A stretch of DNA of 64,000 bases from Rhodospirillaceae bacterium. Lineage in GTDB: Bacteria > Pseudomonadota > Alphaproteobacteria > DSM-16000 > Inquilinaceae. The stretch's first letter is position 1. Each line of letters starts with the position of its first letter. This document shows positions 38,348-47,179 of the stretch, piece by piece. The notes under the pieces are model-generated. The model saw nothing but the letters and a program-made list of their open reading frames with translations, did no database searches and had not been told where the DNA came from. The translations under genes and the position numbers were made by a program. The stretch is from assembly GCA_020638575.1 (NCBI GenBank), contig JACKIH010000003.1:3769001-3833000 (forward strand). The letters are read 5' to 3'.

Positions 38348-39559
38348 TCACACGGCGTCCAGCGCCGCTACGAAATCGGCGATCACCAGATCCGCCGGCT
38401 CCAGGCCGACCGACAGGCGGAACACCCCGTCGCCGGCCCAGTCGCGGTAGGCATCGGCGTCCGCTCCGGTCAGGCGGAAGGAGGTGCGCAGCAGGTCTTC
38501 CGTGGGGATGTGCACCGCCAGGCTCTTGGACTTGCCCAGCGAGACCGCGTAGCTGAACACGCTGCAGCCGGAATAGATCCGTTCGGCAAGCGCCGCCGGG
38601 TCGACCCGCACCACCACCGAGACCATGCCGGAAAAGCACTCCATCTGCCGCAGCGCCAACGCGTGTTGGGGATGGCTCGCCAGGCCGGGATAGAGCACGC
38701 GGGCGACCTTGGGATGGCCTTCCAGGGCTTCGGCCAGGGCAAGTGCCGTGCGCTCGTGGGCATACATGCGCATGTCCAGCGTGTGCAGGCTGCGCAGGAT
38801 CAGCCAGGCATGGAAGGGGCTGAGTGTGCCGCCCATGTGGATCAGTGCATCCTGGCGCAGCCGCTGCATCGCCTCCCTGTTGCCGATCACCGCCCCGCCC
38901 AGGGCATCGCCGCCGTGGCCGCAGGCGTATTTGGTGAGCGAGTGCACCACATAGTCCGCCCCCAGCTCCAACGGCCGGGTGGCCACCGGGGTGGCAATGG
39001 TGCTGTCCACCACCAGCTCCGCCCCGGCCGCATGGGCCAGCCCGGCGACCGCCGCGATGTCGGTCAGCCGCAGGATCGGGTTGGCGGGCGTTTCCACATG
39101 TACCAGCCGGGTATTGGGGGTGAGGGCGGCCGCCACGGCACCGGCATCGCCGGTGTCCACCGTCACCACCTCGATGCCGAAGCGGGGCAGGGTGTCGTGG
39201 GCCAGCTCTGCGGCACCGGCGTAGCAGACATTGGACAGCACCAGCCGGTCGCCGGCACTGAGCCGGCTGAGCCAGAGATGGGAGATCGCCGCCATGCCGG
39301 AGCCGAAGCACACCGCGTCTTCGCCGCCATCCAGGGCCGCGACCTTGCGTTCGAGCTGGCGCACCGTGGGGTTGGCCCAGCGCGTGTAGAAATAGGGTGT
39401 CTCGGCGTCCATCTCGGTGGCCGAAAAGCCGATCCCCGGCGCCACCTCGAAGCTGGAGGCCATGACGATGTCGGGCGACAGCCCATGGGCACGCTCAGCC
39501 TCATCCTCGCCGGCATGAATGGCCGCCTGGCGGAAGCGAGGCTGCGATGATTTGGCCAT
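38348..39559 (-). CDS. Cystathionine gamma-synthase/lyase-family PLP enzyme
   Basis: A 403-residue Cys/Met-metabolism PLP enzyme. TPYFYTRWANPT (Tyr/Arg phosphate-binding motif), FGSGMAAISHLWLS, LVVDSTIATP and the Schiff-base lysine K210 in HSLTKYACGHGGDALGG are present. It lacks features that would separate cystathionine gamma-synthase, O-acetylhomoserine sulfhydrylase and methionine gamma-lyase with certainty. ATG 39559 has AGGAG about 8 nt upstream; the longer frame is rejected. It is divergent from the second histidine kinase. Confidence 0.88.
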   Translation of the reverse strand: MAKSSQPRFRQAAIHAGEDEAERAHGLSPDIVMASSFEVAPGIGFSATEMDAETPYFYTRWANPTVRQLERKVAALDGGEDAVCFGSGMAAISHLWLSRLSAGDRLVLSNVCYAGAAELAHDTLPRFGIEVVTVDTGDAGAVAAALTPNTRLVHVETPANPILRLTDIAAVAGLAHAAGAELVVDSTIATPVATRPLELGADYVVHSLTKYACGHGGDALGGAVIGNREAMQRLRQDALIHMGGTLSPFHAWLILRSLHTLDMRMYAHERTALALAEALEGHPKVARVLYPGLASHPQHALALRQMECFSGMVSVVVRVDPAALAERIYSGCSVFSYAVSLGKSKSLAVHIPTEDLLRTSFRLTGADADAYRDWAGDGVFRLSVGLEPADLVIADFVAALDAV

Positions 39560-39887
39560 CGACGGTCTCCTGGCAAATTGGGATGCTCTCCCGCAGCGCG
39601 ACGCTGGTTTTCGGTGCCGCGCCTCGCGTCGCATCGGACCATAGGCTTAGCAGGCCGCTTCCGGTTTCTGCGAGAGCGAGCCGAAAGAATGGCCGCAGCC
39701 CGACCCCGTTCTGGCAGGGTGCGCCGCAATGTTGGACGACAGGCCGGCGGCGGCCTGCGCCCGGGGAGAGGGACGCAGAATGGCGATACGATCCGGCGGC
39801 GCCGGCGGGTCTAGGCTCCAGGTGTGTCCGGCGTCCGCCGCCGGCCATGCGGACATCGTGCTCTGACCGGTTTCGGCGACTGACACG
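39560..39887. other. Divergent promoter region
   Basis: About 330 nt between the PLP enzyme and the LytS-type kinase, both transcribed away from it. It should hold both promoters. No riboswitch fold such as SAM-II and no strong operator palindrome was recognised. Confidence 0.4.
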
Positions 39888-41684
39888 ATGATCTTTGAAC
39901 TGACCAAGGGCGTCGCCCTGCTGCTGGCGCTCAGCTCGCTCCAGTATGTCGTTGCCGAGCACTGGCAGGGGCAGCGTAACCGCTGGCGCGACCTGGCGTC
40001 CGGGGGGCTGTTCGGGGCGATCAGCGTGGCGGGCATGCTGTCGCCCATCGAGTTCGCCGAGGGGTTTGTGCTGGATCCGCGGTCGGTCGTCCTGACCATG
40101 GCCGGGGTGTTTGCCGGACCCTGCGGTGCGGCCGTGGCGGCGGCCATGTCGGCCGCCATGCGCATCTGGATGGGAGGCGACGGCGCGATCAACGGGCTGG
40201 CCGTCATTGCCACCAGCACGCTATTCGGCCTCGGATATCGGGCTCTGATGGGCCGCGGCCTGGCAAGCCTGAGGTTCCTTCCGCTCCTGGGGCTCGGCGT
40301 CATCGTCCACCTGGTCATCGTCGGCCAATCGATCCTGTTGGCCGGCGACGTGGTGCTGCCGCTGGTGGACGCGTTCATGTGGCCCTACATGCTGGTCTAC
40401 AGCATTGCGGCGGCCCTGCTCGGCCTGATCTTGCGGACGATCGAGGAGGGGGTTCAGGCCCGCCTGGAGGTACGGGAAAGCCGGGGCAAGCTGCGCTACC
40501 TGTTCGATACCGTTCCCATGTCGATCTGCGTGAACGACATGACGGACCTCTATCCGGCGCTCGACGGCTTGCGCCGACAGGGGGTCGAGAACATTCGGGC
40601 CTGGCTGCGGGCCCACCCCCGCGAGGCCTACGACCTGCGGGAGCTGATACACATCCGAGATGCCAACAAGGCGGCACTGTCGCTGTTCGAGGCGACCTCC
40701 ACCGAGCAGATCCGCATTTCGCTGCGCTCCAGAATGGACGACGACGATCTGGACGCGTTCAACGACCTCGCGGGAGCCATCTGGGACGGCCTCCCCCTGG
40801 TCCGGTCGGAGGTCGATTTCCGCACATTTTCGGGCCGGCGGATTACGGTGATCTTGTCCATCCCGCTGCCCACCGACCCGGCGGCGCGCAGCCGTATTCC
40901 CATCAGCATCGTCGACATCACGGAACGCAAGCGCTCCGCCGACGCCCTGGCCGCCGCCAAAGCGGAAGCCGAGCGCGCCAACCATGCCAAGTCCGATTTC
41001 CTTGCGGCGGTGAGCCACGATCTGCGCACACCGCTGAACGCCATCGTCGGGTTTTCCGAGCTGATGCTGATGGAAGCCCACGGCTCCCTCGGCAGTCCCC
41101 GCTACGCCACCTACGCGCAGGACATTCTCAGCAGTGGCAAGCTGCTGGTGAGCATCGTCGACGACATCCTCGATCTGGCGAAGGTGGAGGCCGGACGGTT
41201 CGTTCTGAGCGAAGAGACCGTTTCGCTTTGCGAGGTGGTCGAAGCCTCGGTGGCGCAGGTGCGCCATATGGCCCAGGAAAAGCAGCAGACCATCGCGGTT
41301 TCCTGCGGGGAAACGGATTGGCGGCTGCGCGCCGACCGGCGGATCTTGCAGCAGGTGCTCAACAACTTGCTGAGCAATGCCATCAAGTTCAGCCCGCAGG
41401 CTTCCGAAGTGCGGCTGACCGTTGCCCGGCAGTCGGACCGGTCCACGGAGATCGCGGTCACCGACCAGGGGGTCGGCATGTCCCCGGACGAGTTGGAGCA
41501 AGCGTTCCGGCCGTTCCGGCAGTTCCGCGAATCGGTGGGTGGCGAACATCGCGGCACCGGGCTGGGCCTATTCCTCTGCCTGCGCTTCATGAAGCTCCAT
41601 GACGGCCACCTGACGCTGGAAAGCCAGCCCGGGCAGGGAACCCGCGCCATCGTGCGGTTTCCGCCTGCGCGAGCCGTCGCGTAG
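39888..41684 (+). CDS. Orphan histidine kinase with 5TM-LytS-like sensor
   Basis: A 598-residue kinase. Residues 1-190 form five to six helices resembling the 5TMR-LYT sensor (GLFGAISVAGMLSPIEF, DPRSVVLTMAGVFAGPCGA, MSAAMRIWMGGDGAINGL). A PAS-like region follows at about 200-345, ending in IVDITERKR. HisKA contains AAVSHDLRTPLNAIVGFSEL with His377. HATPase contains NNLLSNAIKFSPQA, DQGVGM and GTGLGLFLCLRF. No response regulator is adjacent. No good ribosome site is visible before ATG 39888, so the exact start is less sure. Confidence 0.85.
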   Translation: MIFELTKGVALLLALSSLQYVVAEHWQGQRNRWRDLASGGLFGAISVAGMLSPIEFAEGFVLDPRSVVLTMAGVFAGPCGAAVAAAMSAAMRIWMGGDGAINGLAVIATSTLFGLGYRALMGRGLASLRFLPLLGLGVIVHLVIVGQSILLAGDVVLPLVDAFMWPYMLVYSIAAALLGLILRTIEEGVQARLEVRESRGKLRYLFDTVPMSICVNDMTDLYPALDGLRRQGVENIRAWLRAHPREAYDLRELIHIRDANKAALSLFEATSTEQIRISLRSRMDDDDLDAFNDLAGAIWDGLPLVRSEVDFRTFSGRRITVILSIPLPTDPAARSRIPISIVDITERKRSADALAAAKAEAERANHAKSDFLAAVSHDLRTPLNAIVGFSELMLMEAHGSLGSPRYATYAQDILSSGKLLVSIVDDILDLAKVEAGRFVLSEETVSLCEVVEASVAQVRHMAQEKQQTIAVSCGETDWRLRADRRILQQVLNNLLSNAIKFSPQASEVRLTVARQSDRSTEIAVTDQGVGMSPDELEQAFRPFRQFRESVGGEHRGTGLGLFLCLRFMKLHDGHLTLESQPGQGTRAIVRFPPARAVA

Positions 41685-41851
41685 GTCGGCGAGCCGGTGG
41701 CCAGTTGCCTGGCGGCGTGTCTGCCGGCGGCGCTTGGCTGGGTCGACTGCGCGGGTTGCGGCTTTGCCCGCAGGGGTGCTGCGGGTATCGTTCCATCAAC
41801 GCAAAAGATGCCGGCCCACGCACCGGGCACGGCATACGGGAGGACCAAGCA

Positions 41852-43405
41852 ATGCGTGTCATGCAATCCGCAGCGCTGGCGCTCGCCGCCGGCTTGGCCG
41901 CTGCCGGCTCTGCCGGTCCCGCCGCAGCCCAGGATAGCTGCGCCGGGCTGGCCGATCTGCGCCTCACCGATGTCAACGTGCTATCGGCGACGGAGATCCC
42001 GGCGTCCGACGATCTGCCGGCCTACTGCTCGGTGGTCGGCTATGTGCGCCCGGCCATCAACTTCGAGATTCGCCTGCCCACCGACGGCTGGAACGGCGGC
42101 TTCTACATGGCCGGCTGCGGCGGCTTCTGCGGCAGCGTGCTGGCCGACGCGCCCAACTTCATCAATGCCATGAACCCCGGCCTGGTGCGCGGCTATGCCG
42201 TGGCCACCATGGACAGCGGCCACTGGGGAACCGGCTCCACCGATGCCCGCTGGGCGCTCGACAACCGGGTGGCCGAGGTGGACTGGGCCGACCGGGCGGT
42301 GCGCGTCACGGCCCACACCGCGGAGGCGGTGATCGAAGCCTACTACGGCAACCCGCCGGAGCCTTCGATCTTCCAGGGCTGCTCCACCGGCGGCCGCATG
42401 GCCAACATGCTGGCGGTGCGCGATCCGGAGCTGTTCGACGGCATCATCAACGGCGCCCCGGCGCTGGACTACACCGGCCTGGTGGCCACCTACATCGCAG
42501 CCCTGGTGCAGCAGAACACCGATGGCGACGGCAACCCCATCGTCACCCCGGACGTGGTGCCGCTGATCCAGGAGACGGTGTACGGCCAGTGCGACGGTGC
42601 CGACGGGCTGGAGGACGGCCTGATCAGCGATCCCCGGCGCTGCGACATCGACTGGTCGGCCGCCCAGTGCCCGGCCGAAGGCGGCGAGGGGCCCTGCCTC
42701 AGCGAGGCCCAGCTCGCCACCCTGGAAGGCTGGTACGAGACCGGAGCGGTAAACAGTGCCGGCGAGCGGCTCTATCCGGCCACCATCCCCTACGGCTCGG
42801 AGCCGTTCTGGTGGCTCTGGCTCACCGGCAACGGGGCCGGTGCCGGGCGCCTGGTTCCGGTGTTCAACGAGCAATTCCTGCAGTTCATGGCCTTCCCGCA
42901 GGATCCGGGCGAAGGCTACACCGCCATGGACTTCGACCTGGATACCGACCCTGCGCGGCTGGCCCTGATGGCGTCGCTCTACAATTCCGACGATCCCGAT
43001 CTCAGCGCCTTCCGCGATGCCGGCGGGGTGATGATCACCTGGCACGGCTGGGCCGATGCCATCGTGCCCACCGGCAAGACGGTGGACTATTACGAGCAGG
43101 TGATCGCCACCATGGGCGGGCTGGACCAGGTGCAGACCTTCAACCGGCTGTTCCTGATCCCCGGCGTCGACCACTGCGGCATCCTGCAGGGGCCGGGCAT
43201 CGACCAGAACGGCATCGACCTGCTGACCGCCATGGAAAACTGGCTGGACAGCGGCACGCCGCCCGACGACCTGATGACCACGCGCTACGGTGCCGATGGG
43301 GCGGCGGAATGGACGCGCCCGGTCTGCGCCTATCCGGCCGAAGCGCGGTGGATCGGCCAGGGCGACTGGCACGACGGCGGCAACTTCACCTGCGTCATCC
43401 CCTGA
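41852..43405 (+). CDS. Exported tannase/feruloyl esterase-family hydrolase
   Basis: A 517-residue alpha/beta hydrolase with a Sec signal peptide (cleavage after GPAAA, about residue 26). The family hallmark CS-D-HC catalytic set is complete: Cys177-Ser178 in QGCSTGGRMAN, Asp402 in WHGWADAIVP, and His441-Cys442 in PGVDHCGI. The two Cys form the disulfide that joins Ser and His in this family. Substrates are ester-linked phenolics such as tannins or feruloyl polysaccharides. Additional Cys pairs fit a periplasmic location. GGGAGG lies before ATG 41852. A hairpin follows the gene. Confidence 0.87.
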   Translation: MRVMQSAALALAAGLAAAGSAGPAAAQDSCAGLADLRLTDVNVLSATEIPASDDLPAYCSVVGYVRPAINFEIRLPTDGWNGGFYMAGCGGFCGSVLADAPNFINAMNPGLVRGYAVATMDSGHWGTGSTDARWALDNRVAEVDWADRAVRVTAHTAEAVIEAYYGNPPEPSIFQGCSTGGRMANMLAVRDPELFDGIINGAPALDYTGLVATYIAALVQQNTDGDGNPIVTPDVVPLIQETVYGQCDGADGLEDGLISDPRRCDIDWSAAQCPAEGGEGPCLSEAQLATLEGWYETGAVNSAGERLYPATIPYGSEPFWWLWLTGNGAGAGRLVPVFNEQFLQFMAFPQDPGEGYTAMDFDLDTDPARLALMASLYNSDDPDLSAFRDAGGVMITWHGWADAIVPTGKTVDYYEQVIATMGGLDQVQTFNRLFLIPGVDHCGILQGPGIDQNGIDLLTAMENWLDSGTPPDDLMTTRYGADGAAEWTRPVCAYPAEARWIGQGDWHDGGNFTCVIP

Positions 43406-43416
43406 CGCTGTGGGCC

Positions 43417-43474
43417 AGGGTCCGGCTCGACGACCGCTTGGCCATGGCTCATGGGGTAACTGAGTCCGGACCCT
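43417..43474. repeat. Long-loop inverted repeat after the tannase-family gene
   Basis: AGGGTCCGG (43417-43425) and CCGGACCCT (43466-43474) are perfectly complementary, extended by CTC/GAG with one bulge, around a loop of about 34 nt that contains the palindrome GCCATGGC. Starts 12 nt after the stop codon. It may be a terminator or another small mobile palindrome. Confidence 0.6.
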
Positions 43475-43608
43475 AAAGGCGGCCGTCCTGACGGGGATGG
43501 CCGCCCGGCGTCCAAGGCGGTCCACAATGGCCACCACGGGCTGCTACCCTTGGTAGGCTCTCGCGTGGACGCCGGTGCCTTGTCCTTGCCAACCGGAGGC
43601 ACAACTGC

Positions 43609-45045
43609 ATGCCCTTTGAGAATCTGATCGGCGGGACCTGGACGGCCGGAACCGAGGTCATCGTCAATCGCAACCCGTCGGACATGACCGATACGGTGGG
43701 CGAGTATGCCGTCGCCACCGATGCCCAGATCGACGAGGCCATCGCCGCCGCCAAGGCCGCGTTGCCGGGCTGGTCCGACACGCCGCCGCAGCTCCGCGTC
43801 GACCTGCTCAACGCCGTCGCCGACCGGCTGGACGCCGAGCGCGAGCCCCTGGGCGAACTGCTGGCGCGCGAGGAGGGCAAGATCCGCGCCGACGGCATTG
43901 CCGAGGTTGCGCGGTCGGCCCAGTTCTTCCGCTATTTCGCCGGCGAGGCCCTGCGCATCGGCGGCTACATCGGTCCCTCGGTGCGTCCGGACGTGCGGGT
44001 CAGCGTGATGCGCCGGCCCATCGGCGTCGTCGGCCTGATCTGCCCGTGGAACTTCCCCATCGCCATCCCGGCGTGGAAGACCGCACCGGCGCTGGCCTAC
44101 GGCAACACCGTCGTGTTCAAGCCGTCGGAATGGACGCCCGCCATGGGCTACGCGCTCGCCCGCATCGTCCACGAATGCGGCGCGCCGGATGGCGTGTTCA
44201 ACCTGGTGATGGGCGACGGCCGGGTGGGCCACCGCATGGCCGCCAGCCCGGACATCGCCGGCATCAGCTTCACCGGGTCGGCCGCCGTGGGCCGCAAGGT
44301 GATCGCCGAAGTGGCCGCCCGCGGCGGCAAGGTGCAGGCCGAACTGGGCGGCAAGAACCCGCTGGTGGTGCTGGACGACGCCGACATCGACAACGCGGTG
44401 GAATGCGCCGTCAACGGCGCCTTCTTCCAGACAGGCCAGCGCTGCACGGCCTCGTCCCGGCTCGTCGTCACCCACGGCATCCTCGGCCTGTTCACCGAAG
44501 CCTTGGTGGCGCGCATGAAGACGCTGACCATCGGCCCGGCGCTCGCCTCCAGCACGGTCATCGGGCCGGTGATCAACGAAGCCCAGCTCGACAAGGACCG
44601 CCAATATGTGGAGATCGGCCGCGCGGAGGACGGGGCGGTGGTGGCGGCGGAGCTGCACCCGGACTTCAACGAGCCCCAGGGCCACTACTTCGGGCCGGTG
44701 CTGTTCGCCAACACCAGCAACACAATGCGCATCAACCGTGAGGAGATCTTCGGGCCGGTGGCCAGCATCATCCCGGTGGCCGATTACGACGAGGCGCTGG
44801 CGGTGGCCAACGACACGCCCTATGGGCTGTCGGCCGGCATCTGCACCCGCTCACTGAAATACGCCCAGGACTTCCTCCTGAAGTCCGAAGCCGGCATCAA
44901 CACCGTGAACCTGCCGACCGCAGGGGTGGACTACCACATCCCCTTCGGCGGCCGCAAAGGCTCCGCCTACGGCGCCAAGGAACACGGCATGGCGGCCCAC
45001 GAATTCTACACCGACACGCGCACCGGCTACATGCTGCCGTTGTAG
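43609..45045 (+). CDS. Aldehyde dehydrogenase, alpha-ketoglutarate semialdehyde dehydrogenase type
   Basis: A 478-residue NAD(P)-dependent aldehyde dehydrogenase. Active-site Glu245 (QAELGGKNPLVV) and nucleophile Cys279 (TGQRCTASSRLVV) are in place, with PWNFPIAIPAWK and the late GVDYHIPFGGRKGSAYG. The N-terminal FENLIGGTWTAG and the C-terminal GVDYHIPFGG-x-K-x-SAYG fit KGSADH enzymes that oxidise 2,5-dioxopentanoate to 2-oxoglutarate at the end of hydroxyproline and pentose/hexarate pathways. The convergent neighbour contains a proline racemase domain, which supports the hydroxyproline reading. GGAGG precedes the ATG. Confidence 0.82.
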   Translation: MPFENLIGGTWTAGTEVIVNRNPSDMTDTVGEYAVATDAQIDEAIAAAKAALPGWSDTPPQLRVDLLNAVADRLDAEREPLGELLAREEGKIRADGIAEVARSAQFFRYFAGEALRIGGYIGPSVRPDVRVSVMRRPIGVVGLICPWNFPIAIPAWKTAPALAYGNTVVFKPSEWTPAMGYALARIVHECGAPDGVFNLVMGDGRVGHRMAASPDIAGISFTGSAAVGRKVIAEVAARGGKVQAELGGKNPLVVLDDADIDNAVECAVNGAFFQTGQRCTASSRLVVTHGILGLFTEALVARMKTLTIGPALASSTVIGPVINEAQLDKDRQYVEIGRAEDGAVVAAELHPDFNEPQGHYFGPVLFANTSNTMRINREEIFGPVASIIPVADYDEALAVANDTPYGLSAGICTRSLKYAQDFLLKSEAGINTVNLPTAGVDYHIPFGGRKGSAYGAKEHGMAAHEFYTDTRTGYMLPL

Positions 45046-45082
45046 CCGGGCCCATCGGTTCGGGCGGACGTGGTGCCGACGG

Positions 45083-46984
45083 TCAGGAGCAGAGGAAGCC
45101 GTCCGGCAGGGGATCGTCGGGCTCCAGCACCAGGGTGCCGACACCTGAGATATAAGCTTCCCCGGTGATCGCCGGCCGGATGGTGCGCAAACCATCGGCC
45201 GTGGTCCCCGTGTCGACGATCTCGCCGCAGAAGCGGACGCCCAGCATGTTCTCCGCGATGTAGGTTTCGCCGAGCGCCAGCAGGCCGCGGGCGTGCAGTT
45301 GCGCCATCCGCGCCGACATGGCGGTGCCACAGGGCGACCGTGCCAGCGTGTTGGACTTCAGCAGCGCGATCTGGCGGGTGGCGCGGGCGTCCTCCGTGGG
45401 CGCATGGAAGAGCACGCCGCCGACCGGCGGCCGGCCGCTGGCGTTGATCGCGGTCTTGATGGCCTGCCCCAGCGCCTTCAGGGCGCCCGTGCGGTCCGCC
45501 GCCAGGGGCTCGCCCAGGTCCGCTGCGTCCACCAGGGCGTATCGGCACCCGCCATAGGCGATGTCCACCGTGAAGGTCCGGCCGTCGGCGAGCACCACCG
45601 GGTGGTCCAGGGCCTCAACATGGCAGGGCACGTTGAAGACCGTGGTCGTCAGGTCGCCGTCGTTGCGCGCCACCTGCACCTTCACCACGCCGGCCGGCGT
45701 TTCCAGCGTGAAGGACTCGCGGCTGCCGAGCAGGCCCCAGGCGTCGAGCGCGCGGGCATAGCCGATGGTGGAATGCCCGCACATGTCCAGATAGGCATCG
45801 CTGGAAACAAAGATGGCGCCGAAATCCGCGATATCGCTGGACACCGGGAACAGCCCGAAGGTGGCCGCCTGGCCACGCGGCTCCTGCAGCAGCCGCGAAC
45901 GCAGCCGGTCGTAATTGCGGCGGAAGGCATCGCGCTTGGCCCGCACGGTTCCGTCCGGCAGCGGTCCCGGGGAGTCGAGGAAGATACGGGTGGGGTCGCC
46001 GGCCGAGTGGGTGTCGAGGTAGCGGTAGACACGGGTGCCGGTGGGCAGCGTCAGGCGCAACGGCATGGGTTCCGGCGCGCGGCTTTCCAATACAGCGTCG
46101 GGCGGCCGGCAAGCGCGCACGAGCTGGTCGTAGGGCGGTTCCACCGCCCACTTGCCGGGCAGCAGGCGGCCGGGTTCCACATTGACCCACAGCACGCGGG
46201 TCAGCTCGCTGCCGGGGTTGCGCCACTGGTGCACGCGTTCGCTGCTGAACTGGATGGTATCACCGGGGTGAAGCTGGGCCGGCGGGCCGCCGTCCAGCGC
46301 GATCTCGAAGGTGCCCTCCAGCACCCGGATCAGCTCTTCGCCGCTGTGGGAATAGGCCCCCTGGCTCTGCGCGCCGGGCGCCAGCGACCACACCTCGCTG
46401 TCCATCAGGCCGTGGCCGATGTGGATCTGCTCGATCTCGATGGCGGGGGCCAGGTCGTTGATGATGCGGCCGGCGCCGACGCGCACCAGCGGGCCGGGAT
46501 CGCCCGACGTGCTGCCGAACAGCTCCCCGAGGGTGAGGCCGAGGCTGCGGGCAAGCGCGCTCAAGGTGGTGGTGGATGGGCTCGCCCGCTTGCGCTCGAT
46601 CATGCTGATGAACGACGCCGCCACGCCCGCGCGCCGGCTCAGCTCGCGCACCGTAAGCTGGCGTTCGCGCCGCAGCGCGCGCACGCGGGTAGCGAGGTCG
46701 GGACCCGCGGACGGCCGTTCCGGCGCCGCCGCGGCAGCGGCGGCCGTGGTGTCCTGCGGGTCGTCGAGGACGGTACGGATGGCGTTGACGTTGTAGCCGC
46801 GGATCGTGCGCAGGTGCTCGATCTTGCGGATGCGCTCCAGGTGCTCCGGCCCGTAACGGCGCTGGCCCGACGGCGTGCGCTCGGACACCAGGAGGCCGCT
46901 GGCCTCCCAGGCGCGCAAGGTACCGGGCTTGACGCCGGTCTGCCGCGCCACCTCACCGATCGTCATTCGCGGTCTGTGCAGCAT
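45083..46984 (-). CDS. MerR-XRE-cupin-proline racemase four-domain fusion
   Basis: One uninterrupted 633-residue frame. Residues 7-75 are a MerR-type winged HTH (MTIGEVARQTGVKPGTLRAW, SGQRRYGPEHLERI). An Ala linker follows at 79-88. Residues 97-158 are an XRE HTH (RVRALRRERQLTVRELSRRAG, SFISMIERKRASPS). Residues 165-272 are a cupin (YSHSGEELIRVLEGTFEI, LHPGDTIQFSS). Residues 318-633 are a proline racemase-family domain beginning DTHSAGDPTRI. Both catalytic cysteines are present: Cys402 in DMCGHSTIG and Cys552 in SPCGTAMSA, which argues for a racemase/epimerase rather than a trans-3-hydroxyproline dehydratase. It probably binds DNA and proline-like ligands while acting as an enzyme. Convergent with the KGSADH-type gene, 37 nt apart. 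Confidence 0.88.
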   Translation of the reverse strand: MLHRPRMTIGEVARQTGVKPGTLRAWEASGLLVSERTPSGQRRYGPEHLERIRKIEHLRTIRGYNVNAIRTVLDDPQDTTAAAAAAAPERPSAGPDLATRVRALRRERQLTVRELSRRAGVAASFISMIERKRASPSTTTLSALARSLGLTLGELFGSTSGDPGPLVRVGAGRIINDLAPAIEIEQIHIGHGLMDSEVWSLAPGAQSQGAYSHSGEELIRVLEGTFEIALDGGPPAQLHPGDTIQFSSERVHQWRNPGSELTRVLWVNVEPGRLLPGKWAVEPPYDQLVRACRPPDAVLESRAPEPMPLRLTLPTGTRVYRYLDTHSAGDPTRIFLDSPGPLPDGTVRAKRDAFRRNYDRLRSRLLQEPRGQAATFGLFPVSSDIADFGAIFVSSDAYLDMCGHSTIGYARALDAWGLLGSRESFTLETPAGVVKVQVARNDGDLTTTVFNVPCHVEALDHPVVLADGRTFTVDIAYGGCRYALVDAADLGEPLAADRTGALKALGQAIKTAINASGRPPVGGVLFHAPTEDARATRQIALLKSNTLARSPCGTAMSARMAQLHARGLLALGETYIAENMLGVRFCGEIVDTGTTADGLRTIRPAITGEAYISGVGTLVLEPDDPLPDGFLCS

Positions 46985-46986
46985 GT

Positions 46987-47001
46987 CGAGCGGGCCGCTC
47001 G
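46987..47001. promoter_or_regulatory. Hairpin/operator-like palindrome abutting the fusion gene start
   Basis: CGAGCG (46987-46992), GGC, CGCTCG (46996-47001), located 3-17 nt upstream of the ATG where a ribosome site would be. No Shine-Dalgarno sequence is visible. It could be an RNA hairpin limiting translation or a protein-binding site. Confidence 0.35.
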
Positions 47002-47061
47002 GTTGGTGTCAGACAGCCATCCGAGGGGGTGCAGACGCTGCTGCCACCGCTACCCAGATGC

Positions 47062-47080
47062 GGTTTGCATGATGCATACC
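47062..47080. promoter_or_regulatory. Near-perfect 19-bp operator-like palindrome
   Basis: GGTTTGCAT (47062-47070), G, ATGCATACC (47072-47080): 8 of 9 pairs match. It lies about 78 nt upstream of the fusion gene in locally AT-rich sequence, consistent with autoregulation by one of its HTH domains. Confidence 0.5.
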
Positions 47081-47179
47081 ACAATAAACAATTTGCAAGG
47101 TCAGGGGTTCCCGGCGCCAGCAAGACGAGGGGGCCTGCAGTGCCGCGGCAACCGTCCGCATGCGCCTTGGCCGGTGCCC

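Noticed and set aside
45083..46984. Idea that the four-domain racemase is two genes fused by a sequencing error
   Set aside because: The frame is continuous, linkers between domains are plausible, and no second start with a ribosome site is visible before the racemase part. Resequencing would still be worthwhile.
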